DNA of 24,545 nt from a virus, in the IMG/VR virus record IMGVR_UViG_3300031957_000883, positions 1 to 24,545 of that record. The stretch is one strand, 5' to 3'. Positions 7,795 to 15,410 of the stretch are shown here, in pieces. The notes beneath the pieces are model-generated. The model had not been told where the DNA came from, did no database searches, and saw only the letters and a list, made by a program, of their open reading frames with translations. Made by a program: the position numbers and the translations under genes. Each line of letters starts with the position of its first letter. The first letter of the stretch is position 1.

Positions 7795-8064
7795 CTATTT
7801 TCTCCTGTTTGTTGTTAATCCAACATTTTTTAACATTTTATCAAAGGTGTATTCACCTATTAAATCTTCAAATTCAATATCCTCAAAAGAATCTGATTTA
7901 AGAATATTTGATATTAAATCTTCATATACTTCTTCAACTTCTGTAGAATCTTCATCTTTTAAATGAGAATATTCAACTGCTACATTACGTAGGTCATTTA
8001 ATAAAGAAATAATTTTTTTTATATTTCTACCAGAAATTATGTATATTTTGCTCTCTCTTACCAT
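7795..8064 (-). CDS. Small acidic protein, unknown function
   Basis: Encodes 89 residues. A basic N-terminal strand and helix (VRESKIYIISGRNIKKIISLLNDL in two parts) leads into a markedly acidic helical region (about 35-75) and a short basic tail (TTNRRK). The gene is preceded by 12 nt after the zinc-protein stop, has no strong ribosome binding site, and abuts the next gene (TAGATG). I recognise no family. Its small size, acidity and place just before the terminase make a DNA-packaging or regulatory partner conceivable. Confidence 0.72.
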   Translation of the reverse strand: MVRESKIYIISGRNIKKIISLLNDLRNVAVEYSHLKDEDSTEVEEVYEDLISNILKSDSFEDIEFEDLIGEYTFDKMLKNVGLTTNRRK

Positions 8065-8076
8065 TAAATAAATATA

Positions 8077-8598
8077 TCAACTTAAAGATTCTTCTAATTT
8101 ATCGAGGTATTCAAAAGCTTCTTTTGCTTTTTCTTTTAATTCTTTACTATTTACAGACCATTTTTCTTTATCTACCGAATACCCATCAGGTCTATTTTGT
8201 AAAAGATATTCTGGTGTTTTTTGATTTGAAAATTCTATTAATTTTTCTTTTTGTTCTTTTATCCAAGATAATTTATTTTCTTTTATTTTATTATCTTTCC
8301 ATTCATCATACTTACCATCAATACGAAGTTTATTTTCAAAATCAACCTGACAATCAAAACAATGATTGTGTACAGCCCAAGTTTTATTGTCCAATCTTTT
8401 TTTCATCACTACTTTACAAGATGGACAAAACCAAGGCATTCTAGCTTCTTTCATAATATCAGATAGTCTATCAATTTGGTCACCACTTGGTTTCTTATTG
8501 GTATCATATCCAACCATAATTCTTTTTTCAGGATTTTCACCTCGTAAGATAGATTGCATTGCTTTATTCTCTCTTACATTTTCTTTACTTCTAGCCAT
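8077..8598 (-). CDS. Zinc-finger-like protein upstream of terminase
   Basis: Encodes 173 residues. Near the centre is a four-cysteine finger: Cys58-x2-Cys61 in MPWFCPSC, and Cys80-x2-Cys83 in HNHCFDCQ, with 18 residues between the pairs. His77 and His79 could also take part in binding. The N-terminus is basic (MARSKENVRENK) and contains RGENPEKRIMVG; the C-terminus is a long charged helix. I recall similar proteins in T4-like cyanophages near gp17, without assigned function. T4 encodes its small terminase gp16 (164 residues) directly before gp17, so this could be a DNA-recognition subunit, but gp16 is not known as a zinc protein. AGGAG, overlapping the upstream stop (TAGGAG), lies about 5 nt before the ATG. 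Confidence 0.85.
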   Translation of the reverse strand: MARSKENVRENKAMQSILRGENPEKRIMVGYDTNKKPSGDQIDRLSDIMKEARMPWFCPSCKVVMKKRLDNKTWAVHNHCFDCQVDFENKLRIDGKYDEWKDNKIKENKLSWIKEQKEKLIEFSNQKTPEYLLQNRPDGYSVDKEKWSVNSKELKEKAKEAFEYLDKLEESLS

Positions 8599-8606
8599 TG
8601 TAACTC

Positions 8607-9827
8607 CTAAAAATTTAATAAACCTAATATTTGATTGACTGGAGCAAAAGCACCAGTAAACTTATATGTTTTACCTTTGTACTTAAATACAATTCCTTCT
8701 GATGGAACTATTGAAGATAAACCACCAATTTTTTCTAATTTATCTAATTGTAACTTTAATGTTTGTATTTTTTTTATGTCACCACCACTTTTAACAGTTT
8801 TAATTGCGTTAATCACGTCTTTTCTTATTTTTTGCACTGCTTTTTTTGGTGACGCAACTAAGTAACCACTAATATTTTTTAATATCTCAGCACCAACATC
8901 AAAGAATAAAACCTCAAATGGTTTCATATTTTGTTTTACCCATTTTTGATGGTCGTTTTTATCAAATGATAAAACCCAATCAAGAAACTTCTCATTATCT
9001 ATATCTTTTCGTATCGTTGGAATCTTATATGATTTATCAAAGAACGCCCATCTCTTAGTTAAGTTAACTAAAACACGATTTGGTATTTTATATTTATATT
9101 GTTTAGATGCATTAAAGATAAACTCTTCCCAAAATGATTGGTGATATTTAGCTAACGTATCATTGTCTTTTAATTTATATTGATTTTGTAATTTTTTTAG
9201 TCTACCTAAATATGTTTTTTTCTTTTTTCCAAAATCTTGTACTTTTGGTATTTGTAAAAAATTTGGTTTACCAATTGAATATTTTTTTTGTACGTTTTGA
9301 TTAACTTGTTTAATCATACCAGCTAATATGCGAGCTGAATCTTTAGGTTGTCCAATAGCTCTACCACTTTCATCATATTCTAATGTTCCGTGAAATATAA
9401 TTTCAGTTTTGTCATAATCAATCACATTAGCTGAAGCTGGATATATAACCTCAAGGTTCATCCACCGTTTTCCGTTACCAAAAACTTTTTCTTTTTGTTT
9501 ATCCGACAAAGAACTTACTGCTTTACTCAAATCTTTCATAGCAAAAACAAACGCGTTTTTTATATCACCTCTACCTGCAAACTTAGAAGCAACACTTGCT
9601 GTGTCCATTGCCGTTGCTCCAAAGTTTTTTAGTTGTCCTTTGTTTCGTGCCGTAACTAATTTACCGTTTACCCAACTAATCATTAGGTTTTGTCCGTCAA
9701 GTTTTTCAGTAACACCATCTTCTCTATTTAAATTCCCACCTAGCCCATTAATAATTATCTGTTTTAAATCTGAAAATGTAATGTTTTTGTCGTCAAACGG
9801 ATGATTCATATGTCCGTATGCTCCACC
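8607..9827 (-). other. Module: ligase-like nucleotidyltransferase (residues 1296-1701)
   Basis: Covalent nucleotidyltransferase motifs are present in order: motif I EKLDG with Lys1337 as the likely AMP-binding residue, ARNKGQ (1355-1360), WMNLEVIYP with Glu1421, then SEGIVFKYKG (motif IV, Glu1672) and lysines 1677-1684 (motif V). About 190 residues of helical, Lys-rich sequence separate the middle and late motifs, more than in T4 RNA ligase. Cyanophage proteins starting GGAxGHMxHPF, which I recall as an unnamed family (perhaps DUF6267), look alike. Confidence 0.65.
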
Positions 9828-12800
9828 TTCTAATAATAAGTGTTCTTTAATCTCTTTTTTTTGTTTTTTTGATTGTGAGTTTATTGCACTTCCGTGAGTA
9901 GCACCTGGAACCACTAAGACTTTTTTACCTTGTTTTTTATAATCTTCCATCTTCTCAGCCATATTATCTCGTCTCAACTGATTCCAAGCTAACTGAGCTT
10001 CACCTAATGTGGTTGAACCAGCTTTACCTGTATCTTCAGGAAAACTTTGATTGAATAGTTGTTTTACTTCTTCACCACTTGGTGGAAACTTACCTTTATA
10101 CCCATTATCTTTTAGATATTGCTTACCTTCATCTGTTAGATACGTAGCTTCTTTAGGGTTATCACCTTGTCCTACTAAAAATGCATACATAGCACCTGTC
10201 ATTTGTGATGGTGTAGCATTCATCTTTTTGGCTAAGTCCTTATAGATTGGTGCATCTTGATTAGTGTGTTCGTTGTATTTACCATCCCAAGTATCAACAC
10301 TACCACCTGCTTTTTCAACCATCTTACCAATAAGTTCTTGTTCTGTACCCTCGTGGTAATTGTGTCCATCACCTTGTCCACCCTCTCCTAAAAACACTAC
10401 GTTTTCTGCTCCGTGCTTTTTTATAAAATCTTGAACCATTGGAACTACTTGTTTCTTTACAAACTCACCAGCCTTTGGGTCATCATCACTCATATGAGGT
10501 GTTCCAATAACCATACTATTTTCATCTTCGGTTACGTATTGAGCTTTGTGAACTTTTGGTTCGTAACCAACTTCTTCATCACCTAAGTATAGATTACCGT
10601 GTGGGTCTTTACCAAAACTTTTGATTTTATCCATTCTTTTTTTAGAAGAATCACTATTTTTTTTAGAATCTCTTGGTTCTTTACCAGATGGATTGGCTAG
10701 TTCTATTGCCTTTGGACTGTTTGGATGATTACTTAAATATTGTTGTTGTGCTTTAGCCGACATATCAGTCCACCAATCTTCTGTAATAAGTTTTACATAA
10801 TCATCTAAATTAATTCGTTCTTTTAAATCTAACTTATCTAATTCAGTATTTCCCACATTATCTTTACCGATACCAGGTAGTACTGGAGTTTCTACTTCTA
10901 CACCTGTATAATTTTTACCATCGGGCGTTATACCCATCCATTTTATTATTGTATACCCTAAATTTTTTAAAATAACATTTTCTATTTGATTTTTATAAGA
11001 GTCAATGGGACTATTAACTCCAAATCTAGTACCATAATCACCAGATTGTTTTCTACCATATGCTACTGCAGGCACTGTATTATATTTAAGAGTATAATCA
11101 TAATCAGGGTTTATAGCGTGTTTTCCTAAAATGTATTGTAGTACTTCCCAACCAGCTCCAGCATACATATCATCTATCCATTTTTTAGAGAATTTTTTAT
11201 AATCACTAAATCCTTTATAAAATGTTGGTGGGCCGTCATCTGTTGGTGATGTTACTGTTGAACTACTTTCTTTTAAAAGTTTACTTATATCATTTTTAAT
11301 TAAAAACTCATCTATAGATTCAAATAATTTTTTAAATTTATTAGTCATCATATTATAGATACCTTTATCAAAGTATCCAAAAGATGTTTTAAATAACTTT
11401 TCTCTATTTTTTTCATAGTCAGGTGAACCAAGTAATTGTCTCATTACTGTGCCACTAACTTCTTTACCACCTACACTAACAGAAACGTGAGGTGCTGTAA
11501 GAACGTATCCATTATCTTCATAACCATTGATATTATTTTTGTTTTTCTTATAATCTTGAAAGTATTTACCACCTGATAATCTACCAGCATCTTTTTTACC
11601 AAAAATATAAATTACCGCGGTGGTATCTTTGTCATATTTCTTTAATACGTTTTTAGCTACATAAGGTGACTTCTCTTCTATGATACGATTTTTTGGTACA
11701 CCCATCTTTGTCATATGACGAACTTTTTCTTTAAAGTTCATTGGATGTCTTGGTGGTTGTTTTATATTAGATGTAGTGATGTAAGCGTCATCTACTCTTT
11801 TCTTTAACCACTCATAAGTTTTTTTATGATGTGGGCCAAATGGTTGAAATCTACCACCATATACACCAACTATTTTTTTAATTTCTTTTTGTTCTTTTAG
11901 TTTTTTACCCGTATCTGTTTTAAGAAAAGGGCCTCTTCTAAGTGTTTGAAATCTTACAGGTACTTCTTGACCAAATAAATTTTTAGGTGATAAGATTCTT
12001 AGTGTAACCATTTTTTTAGGATTATCAACTTTAACAGTTTCAAATTCTATCTCTTTATACTTTCTACCCTTATGTGTAAGATTCTTACCAGTTATAAACT
12101 TCTCTACTTTATTACCTCTGACTGCAAAAGCTTCATTAACTTTTTTATAACCACTACCATAGGGAACTGAAGTGTGACCTTTTTTCTTCATCTTAGCAAC
12201 ACCTTTACGACTTGGTGATGGAATGGTAGTTTCATTCTTCTTCTTAGTTTTCTTTTTCATTTTATTGATGAAAGCTCTATATACTGCCGCTTGAGATGCT
12301 TTACCCATCTCTTTTGCTCGTTGTTCCATAGCAACAGCAGCTTGTATTTTGTGAGCATGAGACTTACCACTACCTTTTATTTTACTTACAGAAGCTTTAG
12401 CATCTTTTACCGTAGCAAACTTCAATCCTTTTATTGTACCTTTTGGATTCTCATCTGTGTATAAATCTGAATGGGATTTAGAACCTCTGTGTTGTCCTTT
12501 TTTTCTTGGAACTCTTGGTGCTTCTTCTACAGGTTCATAACCTTTTTTCTTTTTATTTGGTTTTTCATTTTGATTACCACCTATTTCTTTATCATCATCA
12601 TCAAAATCATATGTATCTGGTTCTGACCAATTACCCATACTATCAGCACTCATAGAATATTTATGATGTTGTGAAAAATCTTTACCTGCATCTGTTTCAG
12701 GTTTATTTTTTAATTTTTTAAACTTATCTTTTATTTTAGTTGGTAGTGATTCTGAAAGTCCTTTTCTTTTTAGTATTTGTTGTTTTTTAATCCAACGTTT

Positions 12801-13712
12801 AGCTAGTTTATTTTTTATAGGTAACTTTACAAATTTACTCACACCCTTTCTAACTAAGGATGCAAATTTCTTTTGAGCTTGTTTTGGTTTTAAAAATTTA
12901 GAATTATCAACAATTAAAAAGTTTTGTTTAAAAAGATTTTGAAACTTACCTAAATTTGATTGAACATCTTTCCAACTTTTTTCTAATAAATCTGGTGGTA
13001 ATATTCTATCTCGTTCTTGGTTTCTCTGTTGTGCAACTTCTAAAGTTGTGTTAACAAATACCATATAGGTGTCATAACCATCTTCTTGTAATTCTCTTTT
13101 CATTTTAGCAAGTTTACCAAAGTCGTGACCAGTGCCATCTATAATCATACCTAACTTACCAGCCTGATATTGTTTCATTCTTTGTTTTGTAAGTTCTTTA
13201 CTATATGTTCTTAACCCACTATAATCTTTATCTTTTGGATTTGTAAGTTGACTAAATAACTCATCAGGCATCTTATCTAAATCTGTACCGAATCCAAACT
13301 TATTTAAAAGAAACTTTAACTCTTTATCCGAGTTTACCATCTTTAAACCACTCATACTAATATTGAATCTTTCAGGTATTCCAAATAGTTGTTTAGCTAC
13401 ATAAGTCTTACCACTACCTGGCCCACCAGCTAAAAAAACTGCTTTAAATATGCCAGGATCGTTTACACCCTCTGTAACATCTGGTCTTTTTTTACTATTG
13501 ATTATTTTTGTGTCGTCTTTTTTAGGGATTCTGAATGTAGTTGCTTTTCTACCATTGATAGTTGGCATACCGTGTTGGTCTTTACCAATATCTTTGACAA
13601 TCATTTTCTTGTTTTTGAATTTACCAACAAGAATAGTATCACCAACCTTTACTGGTAGTTTGATATCCTCTTCTAAAAAAGGTTTAGTTAACCATTTGGT
13701 TAATTTGTTCAT
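8607..13712 (-). CDS. Giant 1701-residue multi-enzyme protein, possible polyprotein
   Basis: One uninterrupted reading frame joins several recognisable modules. Residues 20-62 are a small motif (VGDTILVGKFKNKK). Residues 90-290 are a P-loop kinase, and 425-490 a basic helical segment (HAHKIQAAVAMEQRAKEMGK). Residues 612-765 form a nicotinamide-mononucleotide-adenylyltransferase-like domain, and 828-945 an unassigned domain. Residues 1065-1280 are TraB/ChaN-like, and 1297-1701 a ligase-like nucleotidyltransferase. Between modules lie charged low-complexity linkers and motifs fitting gp21 cleavage: LEE|D (13-16), VTE|G (79-82), LSE|S (319-322), VNE|A (525-528), LKE|S (813-816), ITE|D (976-979) and LLE|G (1293-1296). 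The ATG overlaps the lysozyme stop (TAATG). In other T4-like marine phages I recall such modules as separate genes. Packaging with proteolytic release is inferred, not shown. Confidence 0.9.
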   Translation of the reverse strand: MNKLTKWLTKPFLEEDIKLPVKVGDTILVGKFKNKKMIVKDIGKDQHGMPTINGRKATTFRIPKKDDTKIINSKKRPDVTEGVNDPGIFKAVFLAGGPGSGKTYVAKQLFGIPERFNISMSGLKMVNSDKELKFLLNKFGFGTDLDKMPDELFSQLTNPKDKDYSGLRTYSKELTKQRMKQYQAGKLGMIIDGTGHDFGKLAKMKRELQEDGYDTYMVFVNTTLEVAQQRNQERDRILPPDLLEKSWKDVQSNLGKFQNLFKQNFLIVDNSKFLKPKQAQKKFASLVRKGVSKFVKLPIKNKLAKRWIKKQQILKRKGLSESLPTKIKDKFKKLKNKPETDAGKDFSQHHKYSMSADSMGNWSEPDTYDFDDDDKEIGGNQNEKPNKKKKGYEPVEEAPRVPRKKGQHRGSKSHSDLYTDENPKGTIKGLKFATVKDAKASVSKIKGSGKSHAHKIQAAVAMEQRAKEMGKASQAAVYRAFINKMKKKTKKKNETTIPSPSRKGVAKMKKKGHTSVPYGSGYKKVNEAFAVRGNKVEKFITGKNLTHKGRKYKEIEFETVKVDNPKKMVTLRILSPKNLFGQEVPVRFQTLRRGPFLKTDTGKKLKEQKEIKKIVGVYGGRFQPFGPHHKKTYEWLKKRVDDAYITTSNIKQPPRHPMNFKEKVRHMTKMGVPKNRIIEEKSPYVAKNVLKKYDKDTTAVIYIFGKKDAGRLSGGKYFQDYKKNKNNINGYEDNGYVLTAPHVSVSVGGKEVSGTVMRQLLGSPDYEKNREKLFKTSFGYFDKGIYNMMTNKFKKLFESIDEFLIKNDISKLLKESSSTVTSPTDDGPPTFYKGFSDYKKFSKKWIDDMYAGAGWEVLQYILGKHAINPDYDYTLKYNTVPAVAYGRKQSGDYGTRFGVNSPIDSYKNQIENVILKNLGYTIIKWMGITPDGKNYTGVEVETPVLPGIGKDNVGNTELDKLDLKERINLDDYVKLITEDWWTDMSAKAQQQYLSNHPNSPKAIELANPSGKEPRDSKKNSDSSKKRMDKIKSFGKDPHGNLYLGDEEVGYEPKVHKAQYVTEDENSMVIGTPHMSDDDPKAGEFVKKQVVPMVQDFIKKHGAENVVFLGEGGQGDGHNYHEGTEQELIGKMVEKAGGSVDTWDGKYNEHTNQDAPIYKDLAKKMNATPSQMTGAMYAFLVGQGDNPKEATYLTDEGKQYLKDNGYKGKFPPSGEEVKQLFNQSFPEDTGKAGSTTLGEAQLAWNQLRRDNMAEKMEDYKKQGKKVLVVPGATHGSAINSQSKKQKKEIKEHLLLEGGAYGHMNHPFDDKNITFSDLKQIIINGLGGNLNREDGVTEKLDGQNLMISWVNGKLVTARNKGQLKNFGATAMDTASVASKFAGRGDIKNAFVFAMKDLSKAVSSLSDKQKEKVFGNGKRWMNLEVIYPASANVIDYDKTEIIFHGTLEYDESGRAIGQPKDSARILAGMIKQVNQNVQKKYSIGKPNFLQIPKVQDFGKKKKTYLGRLKKLQNQYKLKDNDTLAKYHQSFWEEFIFNASKQYKYKIPNRVLVNLTKRWAFFDKSYKIPTIRKDIDNEKFLDWVLSFDKNDHQKWVKQNMKPFEVLFFDVGAEILKNISGYLVASPKKAVQKIRKDVINAIKTVKSGGDIKKIQTLKLQLDKLEKIGGLSSIVPSEGIVFKYKGKTYKFTGAFAPVNQILGLLNF
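9828..10778 (-). other. Module: TraB/ChaN-like domain (residues 979-1295)
   Basis: The order VVFLGEGG (1106-1112), LRRDNMAEKM (1246-1255) and VVPGATHG (1267-1274) matches the pattern of the TraB/ChaN/erythromycin-esterase superfamily: a Gly-Glu, an Arg-x-x-Met helix and a late Gly-x-x-His. These are metal- or haem-linked hydrolase-type folds. Only motif likeness supports this. It is preceded by ITE|DWWTDMSAKAQQQYL, a phrase found at starts of phage virion proteins as I recall. Confidence 0.45.
11268..12131 (-). other. Module: NMNAT/cytidylyltransferase-like (residues 528-815)
   Basis: VGVYGGRFQPFGPHH (615-629) is the first motif of the HxGH nucleotidyltransferase superfamily (Gly-x-Phe-x-Pro and a His pair). 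VSGTVMRQLL (752-761) matches the closing ISSTxxR-type motif. The best known relatives join AMP to nicotinamide mononucleotide (NadM/NadR). The superfamily also makes CDP and ADP sugars and lipids, so the substrate is open. A small β-domain (528-605) precedes it. Confidence 0.7.
12750..13469 (-). other. Module: P-loop kinase (residues 82-321)
   Basis: Walker A is GGPGSGKT at residues 96-103, preceded by the strand FKAVFLA. A second strand with MIIDGTGHD (189-197) could supply the Asp of Walker B. The Arg-rich QQRNQERDR (228-236) resembles the lid of polynucleotide or nucleoside kinases. The substrate cannot be told from the sequence. The module is framed by VTE|G and LSE|S. Confidence 0.7.
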
Positions 13713-14209
13713 TATACAGACAAGGCTCTTTTATACCAACCGTAAATAAATCTCTCTTGTTCTGGTTTTTTATTAACTAAATCGTAATAGTGTTTTAATC
13801 TATAGCAACGAACTCTATCTGTAGATGGTTTGTATTTTTCTAACGCACCTTTTGTACCAGGCCCGAATCCACCATCGACTTTTAAATCACCACCTTTACC
13901 ATTGATTGCTCTCTGTAAAATCTTAACTGCAGTTCCTCTACCTTGATTCACACACATATCAAAAAAGATATGTTTTAAATCATCAGTTAATTCATCTACT
14001 TTATTCTTATCCCAATAATCTCTTTTATAGATTTCTTTAGCACCTTCTTCTGTAAGGTTCTTAATATCTACGTCAGGATAGAATCGTTTTGCTATACCAA
14101 AATTAGTTTCGCCACCTAAATCAGTCGGGTCGTGAACATAACCACCTTCGTGGTCAAGTGTAATTTGAATTATCTCATCAAATGTGGTTAAAGTTTTATC
14201 ACTTTTCAT
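13712..14209 (-). CDS. Lysozyme, GH108 / N-acetylmuramidase type
   Basis: Peptidoglycan hydrolase of 165 residues from the chosen start. The family hallmark HEGGYVHDPTDLGGETNFGI, including the catalytic Glu (Glu39 counted from the longer start, Glu21 from the chosen one), is followed by the helical region with YWDKNKVDEL and FDMCVNQG. The C-terminal DGGFGPGTKGAL matches the peptidoglycan-binding domain (PG_binding_3) that usually follows GH108. I place the start at the ATG at 14209 because GGGAG lies 7 nt upstream; an in-frame ATG at 14263 would add 18 residues (MSIYEILKQIINILGSK), with no ribosome binding site. No signal peptide is seen, so a holin or virion delivery would be required. No holin is recognisable nearby. 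The stop overlaps the giant gene's ATG. Confidence 0.9.
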   Translation of the reverse strand: MKSDKTLTTFDEIIQITLDHEGGYVHDPTDLGGETNFGIAKRFYPDVDIKNLTEEGAKEIYKRDYWDKNKVDELTDDLKHIFFDMCVNQGRGTAVKILQRAINGKGGDLKVDGGFGPGTKGALEKYKPSTDRVRCYRLKHYYDLVNKKPEQERFIYGWYKRALSV

Positions 14210-14216
14210 AGGTTTA

Positions 14217-14221
14217 CTCCC
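14217..14221 (-). promoter_or_regulatory. Ribosome binding site supporting lysozyme start at 14209
   Basis: GGGAG on the minus strand lies 7 nt before the ATG at 14209. The upstream ATG at 14263 has only AT-rich sequence before it, so the shorter protein is favoured. Confidence 0.55.
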
Positions 14222-14296
14222 TAATATATTAATAATTTGTTTAAGAATTTCGTATATACTCATATATAAATATCAATTATGGGTATAAATGATAAA

Positions 14297-15271
14297 TTAA
14301 AGTTTGTTTTTTAATTTTAACCATTTTTTTATTTCACCAATTACTTGTTCACTACTTATTTTTTTTGTACACTCAAACTGTCTATCTGTATCTTTATGTT
14401 CTGGACACCATAAGAAGTCCGTTTTCATATCATTAAACCAATTACTATTTACATCATTGAAACAACCACTACAAACATCAGAGTTGGTTTGTGATATCCT
14501 TGTTATATTTGATTTAAACTCAGCCCAAGGCTCACTAAAACCTGATATCATAAATGTGTGAGTTCCAACTGCCCAAGATAACCAAGATAATCCAGAACCA
14601 AGTCCTATAAAAAAATCTGCATATTTTAAATCTATAATTCTATCTTCTAAATCAAGACCACCATTTGTTTTATCTATAATATTTTTTGGAGCATAATTAT
14701 ATGAGCCAGGCACTCCATATCCTCTGTTATTATCAATACATACAACGTTGTAATCAATACTTCGTAAAAAATCAACAACTTCTTGCCAACCTTTATCATT
14801 GTTCCAAAATTTAGCTTGAGCCGTTGCTTTTGTTCCTATACAAACATACTTACCCAATATATTAGGTTTTCTATCTAAAATATCAACTTTAGGTTTTATC
14901 TCTTTGTATTCAAGTCCAAGTATATCGGATGCTACATTTTGTAAAGGCATTTCATATGGGTTCTTGTAATGAATCGTTTGGTCATAACCATTTTTAGAAA
15001 AGAAATATCCAATGGTGTAATTAGCTTCAAAATCATTTCCGTGTGTAAAATTTTCAAAATTTATATTTGGGTATGACTTTTTAAATAATTGAATATGTTC
15101 ACACTTTACAATAACTTTACATTTATATTTTTTTCTAAATTGTTCTATAACTGGAATCCAAGCTATAGTATCACCAAGAGCTGGACTTGCTAATGATATC
15201 CTAATAGTTTCTTTTTCTTTGGGGGCATTAAAAGGATAACTTAACTTATTTAGTTTTTTACTGTGTTTCAT
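14297..15271 (-). CDS. Aah/TibC-like O-heptosyltransferase (glycosyltransferase family 9 type)
   Basis: A 324-residue glycosyltransferase of the GT-B fold. LASPALGDTIAWIP (27-40) is the family's N-terminal motif, with Asp34 the likely general base. GLGSGLSWLSWAVG (223-236) and ISGFSEPWAEF (242-252) belong to the sugar-nucleotide side. Cys267, Cys270 (CSGC), Cys289 (LWCPEH) and Cys301 (FECTK) match the four-cysteine iron finger described for TibC. Bacterial Aah/TibC attach heptose from ADP-heptose to Ser residues of autotransporter adhesins. Here the gene follows two Ser/Thr/Gly-rich adhesin-type genes, so modification of the phage's own fibre tip is a reasonable inference; altering host surface sugars is the alternative. 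Starts at an ATG with no clear ribosome binding site, 52 nt after the extended end of the upstream gene. It lacks the extra N-terminal domain of full-length TibC (about 400 residues). Confidence 0.85.
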   Translation of the reverse strand: MKHSKKLNKLSYPFNAPKEKETIRISLASPALGDTIAWIPVIEQFRKKYKCKVIVKCEHIQLFKKSYPNINFENFTHGNDFEANYTIGYFFSKNGYDQTIHYKNPYEMPLQNVASDILGLEYKEIKPKVDILDRKPNILGKYVCIGTKATAQAKFWNNDKGWQEVVDFLRSIDYNVVCIDNNRGYGVPGSYNYAPKNIIDKTNGGLDLEDRIIDLKYADFFIGLGSGLSWLSWAVGTHTFMISGFSEPWAEFKSNITRISQTNSDVCSGCFNDVNSNWFNDMKTDFLWCPEHKDTDRQFECTKKISSEQVIGEIKKWLKLKNKL

Positions 15272-15323
15272 TTATATAATAAATAGTTTATTAAATTGTC
15301 ATATAACAATATATTTTTTTCTA

Positions 15324-15410
15324 TTAAATTAAAATTGTAATTGCAGTTCCAGCGTTACCACTTCCCCCAGCTGTTACACCATCTGCTCCACCAGACGCTC
15401 CTACTGCTCA
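15324..15410 (-). other. In-frame continuation of the glycine-rich gene beyond TGA
   Basis: After the TGA the frame reads AVGASGGADGVTAGGSGNAG and then TAITILI before TAA. The composition is that of the preceding gene, and the end is a typical hydrophobic strand closing such domains. One base change (GGA to TGA) would create the stop. Nonsense mutation, sequencing error and programmed readthrough all fit. Confidence 0.7.

Noticed and set aside
8366-8638. Plus-strand open frames opposite the minus-strand genes (for example here, and at 7718-7966, 13450-13749, 17740-18144)
   Set aside because: They are mirror frames of well-supported minus-strand genes, with hydrophobic Leu/Ser/Phe composition typical of antisense reading and no ribosome binding sites.
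14265-14272. Plus-strand TATAAATA near the lysozyme start
   Set aside because: It points away from the lysozyme gene and into the antisense side of the glycosyltransferase gene, where no plus-strand gene exists.
15298-15315. Small inverted repeat ATTGT...ACAAT after the glycine-rich gene
   Set aside because: The stem is five AT-rich pairs with no proper U-run on the transcribed strand, too weak to call a terminator.
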